This document shows, piece after piece, positions 1 to 7,280 of a stretch of DNA of 64,000 nt. The notes under the pieces are model-generated. The model saw nothing but the letters and a program-made list of their open reading frames with translations, was not told the origin of the DNA and did no database searches. The DNA lies in NCBI GenBank assembly GCA_003513495.1, contig DOPM01000046.1, positions 57,697 to 121,696 on the forward strand, in the 5' to 3' direction. Position numbers and translations under genes: made by a program. The stretch is from Desulfosporosinus sp. (GTDB lineage Bacteria > Bacillota > Desulfitobacteriia > Desulfitobacteriales > Desulfitobacteriaceae). Numbering within the stretch: the first letter of the stretch is position 1; the number at the start of each line of letters is the position of its first letter.

Positions 1-426
1 GCTTTTCCGGCATCTTGGTTCGAGGGATCGGTTTATAGTACTGCACAGGCCTTGGAATTGTTTAGTAAGTGGAAATTTAGTTGGGAACGATGGAACACTG
101 CACGTCATATATTAGGTGCTAGAAAGAAAGCACAGGAGTTTCTGTTAGAAACACAAAACAGTGATGGGGGCTGGGGGTCTGTTGTTGAAACCGGCTTAGC
201 TATTTCAGGGTTATGGCGTTATGCTAGAATTATCCCCAAAGAAGTTCTGAATAATGGAATTCTAAACCTTCTTATGTTACAGAACAGGAATGGTTCATTT
301 GAACCTTCTTATCGAGGAATCTATGCCAAGGGATGGAATTATGAGGAACCATTAACAACGGGACTTACAGCTATTAGAGCATTACAGCGTTATCAACGAC
401 TATATAAAGCGTCATTTTTTAGGTGA
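1..426 (+). CDS. Terpene cyclase / prenyltransferase-repeat protein, C-terminal part (5' truncated by window edge)
   Basis: The frame is open from base 1, so the start lies outside the window; about 141 residues are visible. QW-type repeats of the squalene-hopene cyclase/prenyltransferase alpha-alpha barrel fold can be seen: QNSDGGWG, a degenerate QNRNGSF, and a closing segment with EEPLTTGLTAIRALQRY. The preceding piece ASWFEGSVYSTAQAL also fits the C-terminal half of this family. The likely role is cyclisation of a polyprenyl substrate such as squalene, but the catalytic DxDD region is not in view, so a non-catalytic prenyltransferase-like protein is possible. A hairpin terminator follows at 459-484. 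Confidence 0.6.
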   Translation, partial: AFPASWFEGSVYSTAQALELFSKWKFSWERWNTARHILGARKKAQEFLLETQNSDGGWGSVVETGLAISGLWRYARIIPKEVLNNGILNLLMLQNRNGSFEPSYRGIYAKGWNYEEPLTTGLTAIRALQRYQRLYKASFFR

Positions 427-458
427 TTCTATGAGCGGATTTAATTAAACAATAATAA

Positions 459-484
459 ACAAGAGCCATCTAACAGGCTCTTGT
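459..484 (+). terminator. Intrinsic terminator after the cyclase-like gene
   Basis: Stem ACAAGAGCC / GGCTCTTGT with an eight-base loop, followed by TTGCAT. It lies about 30 bases after the stop codon. The T-run is short. Confidence 0.6.
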
Positions 485-557
485 TTGCATCTTACTATGA
501 CCCTAAAGGTTGAGACGTTTGTTGCCGAAGTCTCGATAATTAGCTCGGCTGAATGAG

Positions 558-725
558 TTACTGACTAATATTTTTAAGTATTGTATGTAGGAAATCCCAT
601 TGTAAATCAAGGTAGGCGTTTCTCATCTCGGATTCACTCAAGCCCTTGGAGAGGAGATAATCACGAGAAGATACTTCAAATTCACGGATAAATCCCAAAA
701 CCTCGTCAGTTTGTGTTGACAGCAT
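558..725 (-). CDS. Small hypothetical protein, 55 aa
   Basis: An ATG at 725 opens a 55-codon frame ending at TAA (558-560). A GGAGGG ribosome-binding site sits 6-7 bases upstream of the ATG, which is the main reason to call it. The product is acidic and probably helical (begins MLSTQTDEVLGFIREFEV, ends DFLHTILKNISQ) with no cysteines and no membrane segment. It resembles the many short uncharacterised proteins of sporulating Firmicutes, but I do not recognise a family. Confidence 0.55.
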   Translation of the reverse strand: MLSTQTDEVLGFIREFEVSSRDYLLSKGLSESEMRNAYLDLQWDFLHTILKNISQ

Positions 726-873
726 TTTTCACCCTCCATTTCAGAACTCGGGGTTAGTCTTGTCCAATTTTGCAATATCATATAAGTTTTATTCTTATTA
801 TAGAAAACTTTCCTTAAAAAAGCTGTTGGAATAGGGCGTAAAGATTAGCGGCAAAAGGGAAAAGAATGAAGAA

Positions 874-1653
874 CTAATAAGTATTTTTGCGGTTTTTTGT
901 TGAATCGATAGGAACAGGTGGGCATCGACGCCAAAGAGATATATCAAGAAGAAGTCGATTACCTGCTTTGTAATGCTTTTTTGCTTGGGTAATGTCGTCA
1001 AGGATAATATAACAATCTGCAAGCCTATGATGAATATTGGCTATATAGCTAATCGTTAGTATCTTTTGAGTGATCCAGTTGGAACTGCTTTTAGGGAACT
1101 TTTCCCGTTTTGAGAGAGATAAACTTCGTTCGAATAATCGAGTAGCTTCGGGAATTTTACCGATATGTTTCAGAACACGACCTTGAGTTGCTAAAAGAAG
1201 CGGATCAACTAACGCAAAAGGATTATCTCGTAGAATATAGAGTGCCCGTTTTGCTTTACCTTCTTTAAGGAGGATGTCACCTAGTGTCGTACAGATAAGA
1301 GGATCTTGGCTGGGAAGGTATTTTTCTAATAGTGAAATTGCTTGAGCAGGTTCATGGAAGTAATAATAAAGCTGACTTGCAAAACGAGCGATGGACAGAG
1401 GGCTGGTGTCTTGTAAAATTGTGTGAGCCATACGTTTAGCGGTCAATTTTGTTTCAGGGGGATTGAAATCTTTCTTTAGAACCATGACAATATAGGAAAG
1501 GCCTAGCCCCGCAGCTAGAACTTTGAGCCCGCTAGGAATATCAAAGTTCCAAGTAACGATTGCCGCAGCGAGCAGGGTAAAGGTTGATAAGAACATAAAG
1601 AAGCATAATTTATGAACATAGAGTATTTCTGGATCGTATCGCATAACTCGCAT
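874..1653 (-). CDS. Membrane-anchored TPR-like protein, 259 aa
   Basis: Two hydrophobic segments at about residues 18-36 and 42-60 form an N-terminal membrane anchor. The rest is helical with tetratricopeptide-like spacing (segments around PAQAISLLEKYL, KAKRALYILRDN, KIPEATRLFERSL, DITQAKKHYKAGNRLLL). Such proteins usually scaffold other proteins at the membrane; no catalytic motif is visible. The ATG at 1653 has GAGGGG six bases upstream. A single gene, transcribed away from the lut region. Confidence 0.6.
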   Translation of the reverse strand: MRVMRYDPEILYVHKLCFFMFLSTFTLLAAAIVTWNFDIPSGLKVLAAGLGLSYIVMVLKKDFNPPETKLTAKRMAHTILQDTSPLSIARFASQLYYYFHEPAQAISLLEKYLPSQDPLICTTLGDILLKEGKAKRALYILRDNPFALVDPLLLATQGRVLKHIGKIPEATRLFERSLSLSKREKFPKSSSNWITQKILTISYIANIHHRLADCYIILDDITQAKKHYKAGNRLLLDISLWRRCPPVPIDSTKNRKNTY

Positions 1654-1742
1654 TCTATCCCCTCAGTAATCTATACGATAATAACACGGTAATTAGAACA
1701 TAACTCCGTCATAAATAATCGAACATACTTCAGGCTTAAACA

Positions 1743-1850
1743 TAAAAAAAGCATTCTGTCACAGAATGCTTCATAATCTTAGGAATCTCTTGGACTTATT
1801 TCTCGGCGACTACCGTATAGGGGCATACATGGTTAGTACATAAGTATTAT
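1743..1850 (-). ncRNA. Candidate small RNA or orphan transcript ending in a terminator
   Basis: On the minus strand a hairpin AGCATTCTGTG / CACAGAATGCT (1750-1770) is followed by a run of seven T, a textbook intrinsic terminator. No open frame of useful length precedes it. A TATAAT-like box lies about 80 bases upstream (near 1846-1851), with GTGCAA as a weak -35. A short untranslated RNA of about 90-100 bases would explain this. It could also be the terminator of a transcript starting further away. Confidence 0.3.
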
Positions 1851-1902
1851 AAAGAGACGGGCTAATTTGCACACGTAGGATAGTCTGGTGGAAGTGAGTT
1901 TT

Positions 1903-1928
1903 GAGGATTTCCGCGTCCGGAAATCCTC
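1903..1928. promoter_or_regulatory. Perfect 10-bp inverted repeat
   Basis: GAGGATTTCC and GGAAATCCTC are separated by GCGTCC. There is no T-run on the plus side (TTATGCG follows), so it could be an operator or RNA hairpin rather than a terminator. It lies in the non-coding stretch between the TPR gene and lutC. Confidence 0.4.
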
Positions 1929-2199
1929 TTATGCGCAAAACCTAGAAGATTTAACTACTAGACTTTACTTATTTAAACATACCGCAAAGTTTGTCGAAAA
2001 TCAATTTGTAAATTTTAGTAGAACAGCTCATCCTTACCCTTGTGGTACAATCCTCATAAAACATGGGTAAGTATCCTCGTTTAATGGATTTATTCCTAAC
2101 TAGGACCCAAATGATTAATCATAATATTTAAAATTTTGGTTAGAGAAAAGTAATTGTAATTTCTTGAATTATGACTTAAAATAAATAAAAGTGGCATGA

Positions 2200-2210
2200 T
2201 GGTCTGACCA
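2200..2210. promoter_or_regulatory. FadR/LldR-type (GntR family) operator upstream of lutC
   Basis: The 11-base palindrome TGGTCTGACCA matches the TGGTnnnACCA core recognised by FadR-subfamily GntR regulators such as LldR, LutR and PdhR. It lies 47 bases before the lutC start, placed to block or overlap a promoter. A lactate-responsive GntR repressor is the natural candidate, but its gene is not in this window. Confidence 0.6.
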
Positions 2211-2256
2211 CGTAGGAATAATATTATTAAGAATAATACATTAGGGGGAAGTCCGT

Positions 2257-2826
2257 ATGAGAGATGACCAAAGTATATTATACGAACGATTTAAAACAAA
2301 ATTAGAAGCAGTATCTGGTGAATGCTATCGTGTCAACACTTCAACAGAAGCAGGAGAACTTGTTTGCAAGGTTATGATACAAAAAGGAATTAAAAATGTC
2401 GCACTCTTAGATGCCTCTATCTCGAAAAAAGGGAATTTCTCCGAGTTAATTGGTGGAAAAGGTCTAACTGTTTACACAGATAATTTTCGTGCGGTAACCC
2501 CAGATGCAGAAGCGGGTATCACGCAAGTTAACTATGCCATAGCTGAACTTGGAACCCTCGTTCAAGCAGATTCTGATGTCAATCAGCGCTTATGTTCGAC
2601 ACTTGTTCCAATCCATATTGCACTAGTATCGACGTCTAGTATAATTCCAACCCTGAAAGAAACCATGGCCACTCTGCATGCTCTTCCTGAAATCCCAGGA
2701 TTTGTTGGGTTTATCACGGGTCCTAGTAGAACTTCAGACATTGAGAGGGTTTTAACAATTGGGGTTCATGGGCCCAAACAACTGGTTGTTATCTTTGTAG
2801 ATGAGGAAGTAGGAGGTGCGGCTTAA
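2257..2826 (+). CDS. lutC: LutC/LldG-family lactate utilisation protein (LUD domain), 189 aa
   Basis: A single LUD (lactate utilisation) domain of the usual length for LutC. Family-typical stretches are visible: ITQVNYAIAELGTLVQ and the tail FITGPSRTSDIERVLTIGVHGPKQL. In the family, LutABC together oxidise L-lactate to pyruvate; LutC is the small subunit without Fe-S clusters. The ATG at 2257 follows TTAGGGGGAAGT. It is followed directly by the lutBA fusion with no gap (TAAATG), so the two form one operon behind the GntR-type operator at 2200. Confidence 0.9.
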   Translation: MRDDQSILYERFKTKLEAVSGECYRVNTSTEAGELVCKVMIQKGIKNVALLDASISKKGNFSELIGGKGLTVYTDNFRAVTPDAEAGITQVNYAIAELGTLVQADSDVNQRLCSTLVPIHIALVSTSSIIPTLKETMATLHALPEIPGFVGFITGPSRTSDIERVLTIGVHGPKQLVVIFVDEEVGGAA

Positions 2827-5001
2827 ATGGCAGACAAACAGTTTAAAAAGAAAATTTCGGATGCACTTGGTAATGACGTCTTACGTGGAGCTTTGGGGCG
2901 CTTTGGAGATGCCTATGTCATATCTCGTGAAAAAGCTTATGAAGGGTATAATTTTAAAGAAATTAGCGACAATATTGCGCAAGTTAAGTCCTATGCAGCT
3001 AGCCATTTGGACGAGATGATTGATCAATTTGAGAAAGAAGCAACAAAACGAGGGGCTAAAGTATTCCGTGCAGCCACTGGAGAAGATGCAAAACGATATA
3101 TTCTCGAGTTAGCTAAACGAAAAGACGTGAAAAAAGTAGTAAAGTCAAAATCAATGGTTTCAGAGGAGATCTTACTTAACAAAACATTGATGTCTGAAGG
3201 AATAGAAGTACAGGAATCTGACCTGGGAGAGTGGATTGTACAGTTAGCTGGTCAACATCCCTCCCACATGGTTATGCCTGCAATTCATATGACTAAAGAA
3301 GAAGTTGCCGATGTTTTTTCTGGTCATTTGAATAGATTAAACCAACCAGTAATTGCTGAACTTGTTAAAACGGCCAGAACAGAGCTTAGAAAATCCTTTC
3401 TTGAGGCTGATATGGGGATTTCCGGCGCTAATATGGCAATCGCCGAAACAGGGACTTTAATGATGCTGACAAATGAAGGTAATGGTCGTTTAACATCTAC
3501 CTTGCCTCCGACTCATGTATTCTTAGTCGGTATCGAAAAACTTGTTCCAAAGTTCGAAGATGCAACCCATATCCTTCAAGCACTTCCCAGAAGTGCAACG
3601 GGTCAACAAATAACTAGCTATGTGAGTATGGTAACGGGTCCTACGCCTGCATATTATTCCGACGGCACAATTAAAGACAAAGAATTCCACATTATTCTAA
3701 TGGATAATGGCCGACGTAAGATGTATAACGATGAGAAGTTTAAGAAGACATTTCAGTGTATCCGCTGTGCATCTTGCCTAAATGTATGCCCCGCATTCCA
3801 ACTCGTAGGTGGGCATGTCTATGGGCATATTTATACTGGTGGCATCGGGACGATCCTAACTAATTTTGTGAACTCTGAAAAAGATGCTCAGAATCCTCAA
3901 AATCTTTGTCTGCAATGTGGTAAGTGTTCTGAAGTATGTCCAGGAAAATTAGATATTCCTCAAATGATTCTAGAGTTACGTAACCGTATGGGAGAAAAAG
4001 AAGGACTACCCTTTACCCAAAAATTTGCACTGGATGTAGTGTCTAATCGGCGGCTTTTCCATTCTCTGTTACGTGTAGCTTCTGTCGCGCAAAAGCCGTT
4101 TACCAAAGGACAGCCAGTTATTCGTCACTTACCAATGTTCCTCTCAGGGCTGACTGAGAAGAAGAGTTTACCGGCTGTAGCTAAGGTTCCCTTCAGAGAT
4201 GTCATTAAAACTATAAAACAGGATGTTAAGAATCCTAAAGGAAAGGTTGCCCTTTATGCAGGCTGTCTGATTGATTTTGTTTATCCAAAGATTGGAGAAG
4301 GAGTTATCAGTGCCTTTAATGAAAAAGGATACGAGGTTGTCTTCCCAGACGGACAATCCTGTTGCGGTGCTCCAGCAACTTATATGGGAGATCGAAATAA
4401 TGCACGTAAGTGTGCAATTATGAATATCGAAGCGTTAGAGGCTGAAAAGGTGGATTATGTTGTCTCAGCATGTCCGACCTGTACCCACGCGCTTAAAGAA
4501 AGCTTCAAAGAGCTGCTTCAAGATGATCCAGCATTAGCAGCTCGTGCGGAAGAGTTAAGTCGAAAATCTAAAGACTTTTCCAAGTTGTTGTTTGATCTTG
4601 GTGGACTAACTCCAGGAGGAGATGGAATTCCCCTTAAGATTACTTATCACGACTCCTGTCACTTGAAACGCTCAATGGGGGTTTACGCGGAACAACGAAA
4701 GATATTGACTGATACCGCAGGAGTTCAACTCATTGAAATGAAAGAATCCGATCGGTGTTGTGGCTTTGCCGGATCCTACTCCATAAAATTTCCAGAGCTA
4801 TCCGGACCTATCCTGGATCGTAAACTAGCTAATATTGATGAGACGGGTGCAGATGTTGTCGTAGTTGATTGCCCAGGATGTTTAATGCAGATTTCAGGTG
4901 GCCTCGATAAGCATAATCCAAACGTTAAGGTTATACACACCGCAGAACTTCTTTTAGAAAAGCGGAAAAACGCAAAGAAAAATAAGAGTAAAAAGAAGTA
5001 A
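2827..5001 (+). CDS. LutB-LutA fusion: Fe-S lactate oxidation protein, 724 aa
   Basis: Three modules are in order: a LUD domain (about residues 60-300); two 4Fe-4S motifs, CIRCASCLNVCP (near residue 312) and CLQCGKCSEVCP (near 360); and a C-terminal half with two CCG domains (CCGAP near 515; CHLKRS near 608, CCGFAG near 643, CPGC near 681), as in LutA/GlpC/HdrB. LutB and LutA are separate in Bacillus; the fused form is known from sulfate reducers such as Desulfovibrio. With LutC it should oxidise lactate and pass electrons towards the quinone pool. The ATG follows AGGAGG inside the end of lutC. A lysine-rich tail ends the protein. Confidence 0.9.
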   Translation: MADKQFKKKISDALGNDVLRGALGRFGDAYVISREKAYEGYNFKEISDNIAQVKSYAASHLDEMIDQFEKEATKRGAKVFRAATGEDAKRYILELAKRKDVKKVVKSKSMVSEEILLNKTLMSEGIEVQESDLGEWIVQLAGQHPSHMVMPAIHMTKEEVADVFSGHLNRLNQPVIAELVKTARTELRKSFLEADMGISGANMAIAETGTLMMLTNEGNGRLTSTLPPTHVFLVGIEKLVPKFEDATHILQALPRSATGQQITSYVSMVTGPTPAYYSDGTIKDKEFHIILMDNGRRKMYNDEKFKKTFQCIRCASCLNVCPAFQLVGGHVYGHIYTGGIGTILTNFVNSEKDAQNPQNLCLQCGKCSEVCPGKLDIPQMILELRNRMGEKEGLPFTQKFALDVVSNRRLFHSLLRVASVAQKPFTKGQPVIRHLPMFLSGLTEKKSLPAVAKVPFRDVIKTIKQDVKNPKGKVALYAGCLIDFVYPKIGEGVISAFNEKGYEVVFPDGQSCCGAPATYMGDRNNARKCAIMNIEALEAEKVDYVVSACPTCTHALKESFKELLQDDPALAARAEELSRKSKDFSKLLFDLGGLTPGGDGIPLKITYHDSCHLKRSMGVYAEQRKILTDTAGVQLIEMKESDRCCGFAGSYSIKFPELSGPILDRKLANIDETGADVVVVDCPGCLMQISGGLDKHNPNVKVIHTAELLLEKRKNAKKNKSKKK

Positions 5002-5353
5002 TTTAATTCAACAATATTTGTGCTTAAATACTATTTTTCTGCCAAGGAATTTCCAGGTCAAACCAAGAAGTAAGTAAAGGGTAGCAGACAACCATTACCA
5101 AAGGAAGTAGGCAATGTGTTGCCACGAAAGCGAGCGAAATCGCATTAGAGGGAAAGGTTGTTTAGCGAGAGAGGAGAGGCAGAGAAGGGTAAACCATTTT
5201 TTAAGAATTGACGTTTTATTATTTAGTGTTTTAAAAGGGACAGTCACTAATTTATAGTTATGATTTAGAAGTAAGAACGAATCGCAGCTAGTCTATACCT
5301 TTTAAGAATGTCTAAATTAAGCGTTTTTATGACATGAAATGGGGATCCTTAAG
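5002..5353. other. Intergenic stretch, no gene found
   Basis: About 350 bases between lutBA and a candidate RNA. No frame with a ribosome-binding site is seen. It is purine-rich around 5080-5200 and contains a small hairpin GGCAA/TTGCC near 5110-5123. There is no obvious terminator directly after lutBA. Confidence 0.5.
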
Positions 5354-5504
5354 CTGAGGCCTCATACAAAATGGCCCTCCCGATGTGCCTGCAGCATACT
5401 AGGGAGGGCTGCCTCAGGGATTGCACCTCTGTTTAAGAGTGGGTCGTAGCAAGAACTGAGTTGTTAAGCGTCCTAGAGGAGAACTTCTCTTCTGGGACCT
5501 TTTT
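5354..5504 (+). ncRNA. Candidate structured RNA with nested stems and a terminator
   Basis: Nested perfect stems CTGAGGC (5354-5360) / GCCTCAG (5411-5417) and GCCCTCCC (5374-5381) / GGGAGGGC (5402-5409) enclose a 20-base loop. They are followed by a short hairpin CCTCT/AGAGTGG and then a long G-U-rich terminator at 5470-5498 with a T-run. It sits about 240 bases before the HAD gene. This could be a leader with attenuation or an independent small RNA. It does not match the conserved cores of T-box, SAM, TPP, cobalamin or c-di-GMP riboswitches that I can recall, nor clearly 6S or SRP RNA. Confidence 0.4.
5470..5504 (+). terminator. Intrinsic terminator of the candidate RNA
   Basis: A 5' arm GTCCTAGAGGAGAA pairs (with G-U pairs) with TTCTCTTCTGGGAC, followed by CTTTTT. 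Confidence 0.7.
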
Positions 5505-5745
5505 CGCGTTGTAGGGCAATACATGAATTGCTCCTACGGGTTTTCCGATAGTTTTAAAATTTCCTGTTTGAGTCAGGTGAATATGGATAGGAATTATGTT
5601 GGCAGAGCTGGGAATATTAATAGTTGATTGACTGTAACATCTCTAAGACTAGAAGGAATTTCGAAGAAAAAGGAGAATATTAATTCTACAGGGCCAGAAC
5701 AACGAAGAATTCTGTGCTTGAGACCTCAATTAGGAGGACAACATT

Positions 5746-6438
5746 GTGATCCGAGCAATTCTCTTTGATATAGAGGGAACATTGACAAACCTTGATACAG
5801 CAAAGTTCGTTCAGAACTACCTTGGAATCTTAGCACCACGATTTGCACACCTTCTTTCGCCGGATAAGTTTTCTAAACAATTATTAAAATCTTTAGAAAC
5901 TATTCAAAAAGAACCTAAGCCTGAACAAACAGTCATACAAGCATTTTTTGAGGACTTTTCTAAGGCCACTGGGCAGTCTGTACAGGTCTTAAAGCCTATA
6001 TTTGAGGAATTTTACATTTCTGACTTTCCTGCCTTACGATGCCTCGTTCAAGCCAATCCACTATGGGTTAAAGTAGTGGAATTTGCTATTCAACAAGGCT
6101 TTTTAACGGCGATAGTCTCCAATCCGCTCATGCCGTTAATTGCAATACAGGAAGAAATTCGTTGGTCCGGTCTTACCCCTGAACATTTTAAAGTTATTGC
6201 AACCTTAGATAACGTACATTTTTCAAAACCACACCTCGGGTTTTTTCAAGAGGTAGCGGAAAACCTAGGAGTCAGGCCTCAAAATTGCCTTATGATCACC
6301 CCACACATCAATGATATGGTCTGTCGAGAGTTAGGCATGAAGACGTTTTTAGTTGGGTCGAGAGATACAGAGATTCAAACAGATTATGCTGGCCAGCTCG
6401 ATGATCTCTTTCAGCTTATTAGTCAAGGGAGCCTGTGA
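5746..6438 (+). CDS. HAD-family hydrolase, 230 aa
   Basis: HAD motif I is seen at the N-terminus as LFDIEGTL, with Asp8 as nucleophile; the usual second Asp is Glu10, as in enolase-phosphatases. Motif II is represented by AIVSNP, the conserved lysine by FSKPHLGFF, and motif III by the weak MITPHINDMVC region. It should be a phosphatase or dehalogenase-type hydrolase of unknown substrate. The GTG start at 5746 is preceded by TAGGAGG at eight bases. It overlaps the next gene by four bases (GTGA), so the two are translationally coupled. Confidence 0.75.
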   Translation: MIRAILFDIEGTLTNLDTAKFVQNYLGILAPRFAHLLSPDKFSKQLLKSLETIQKEPKPEQTVIQAFFEDFSKATGQSVQVLKPIFEEFYISDFPALRCLVQANPLWVKVVEFAIQQGFLTAIVSNPLMPLIAIQEEIRWSGLTPEHFKVIATLDNVHFSKPHLGFFQEVAENLGVRPQNCLMITPHINDMVCRELGMKTFLVGSRDTEIQTDYAGQLDDLFQLISQGSL

Positions 6439-6917
6439 AGAAGTTTAACTTGAAAGGAAGGATACAAGTGGGTGTACTTTGCCAGTACGTCAATGACAAA
6501 ACGGAGGGGAAACCTAATCCGCCGTTTCCGTCAGTGCGTATGGCTCAGTTGTTTTATGAATTTCTAGGTCGATATAACGAGTGGAAACTCGCTAAACAGC
6601 AGGAAAAAATCGGAATGACTATGGTGTTAATGCTTGGTTTGTCAGCCCTAATCATTCCTTGGCTTTTTCCAATGATCGGGATGTTTGTAAGTATCGCTCT
6701 GCTTACTCTGTTTTATATCACTGTTAAGCATTATCTTGCTCTAAACGAGAAAGTTAGTCATTTGTATGTGAATGTTTATATTCTTCACCATCATTTCATT
6801 GGTAAGTTAGAAGTGGGTTTTTGTGATCATCAAGAATCTTGCCAATGTGCTGAGGACTTTCGAAGATATGTTTTAAAGAATTACAATATATCCTTTGAAA
6901 CAGGATTCATAAATTAG
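6435..6917 (+). CDS. Hypothetical membrane protein, 160 aa
   Basis: Two adjacent hydrophobic segments at about residues 58-76 and 78-98 (MVLMLGLSALIIPWLFP; GMFVSIALLTLFYITV) suggest a membrane hairpin with soluble ends. The C-terminal part has paired cysteines (FCDHQESCQC). The GTG start overlaps the HAD stop. Function unknown; the coupling suggests a partner of the HAD protein. Confidence 0.6.
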   Translation: MKKFNLKGRIQVGVLCQYVNDKTEGKPNPPFPSVRMAQLFYEFLGRYNEWKLAKQQEKIGMTMVLMLGLSALIIPWLFPMIGMFVSIALLTLFYITVKHYLALNEKVSHLYVNVYILHHHFIGKLEVGFCDHQESCQCAEDFRRYVLKNYNISFETGFIN

Positions 6918-7041
6918 TGTAAATGTGTTTAGTAAACTAGTGATTGAAATTTGTTAATTCGGCTGGGGAGAATTAGCTAATCAGGAGAAAAAATGCTAAA
7001 ATAAGTTATACATAGTCTTAGAAAAAATGGAGGTAATAAGA

Positions 7042-7203
7042 ATGAAAAAATATGTTTGCACAGCTTGCGGTTACATTTACGATCCTGAGGCTGGGGATCC
7101 TGATTCGGGTATTGCTCCAGGTACTGCTTTTGAGGATATCCCAGAAGATTGGGTTTGTCCGATTTGTGGCGTAGGCAAAGATATGTTTGAGGTTTCCGAA
7201 TAA
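7042..7203 (+). CDS. Rubredoxin, 53 aa
   Basis: A small iron protein with the two rubredoxin knuckles CTACG (Cys6, Cys9) and CPICG (Cys39, Cys42), and the conserved YIYDPEAGDPDSGI and WVCPICG stretches. Length is standard for the family (52-54 aa). Rubredoxins carry single electrons, for example to superoxide reductase, rubrerythrin or flavodiiron proteins in anaerobes. The ATG at 7042 has GGAGG about nine bases upstream. It is a single gene ended by the hairpin at 7254-7280. Confidence 0.97.
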   Translation: MKKYVCTACGYIYDPEAGDPDSGIAPGTAFEDIPEDWVCPICGVGKDMFEVSE

Positions 7204-7253
7204 ACCTATAGGGTCGAATGTCTTGAACTACAATTTTAGATTTTTTCATAGAG

Positions 7254-7280
7254 AAGGGAAAAGCGTTGAGCTTTTCCCTT
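7254..7280. terminator. Bidirectional terminator between rubredoxin and helicase
   Basis: AAGGGAAAAGC / GCTTTTCCCTT with loop GTTGA. It serves two convergent genes; its right end touches the stop codon of the minus-strand helicase. Confidence 0.75.

Noticed and set aside
1888..2070. 60-codon open frame across the palindrome at 1903-1928
   Set aside because: GTG start without a ribosome-binding site, and the frame runs through a perfect inverted repeat; no protein-like pattern.
5425..5500. T-box leader in front of the HAD gene
   Set aside because: Only a vague likeness around GTGGGTCG and GCGTCC; the conserved TGGNACCGCG block and a specifier stem are missing, and the downstream gene is not an amino-acid gene.
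5340..5510. 6S RNA or SRP RNA
   Set aside because: The long single hairpin with central bubble of 6S and the GGAAGGAAGCAG-type SRP loop could not be found; left as unassigned.
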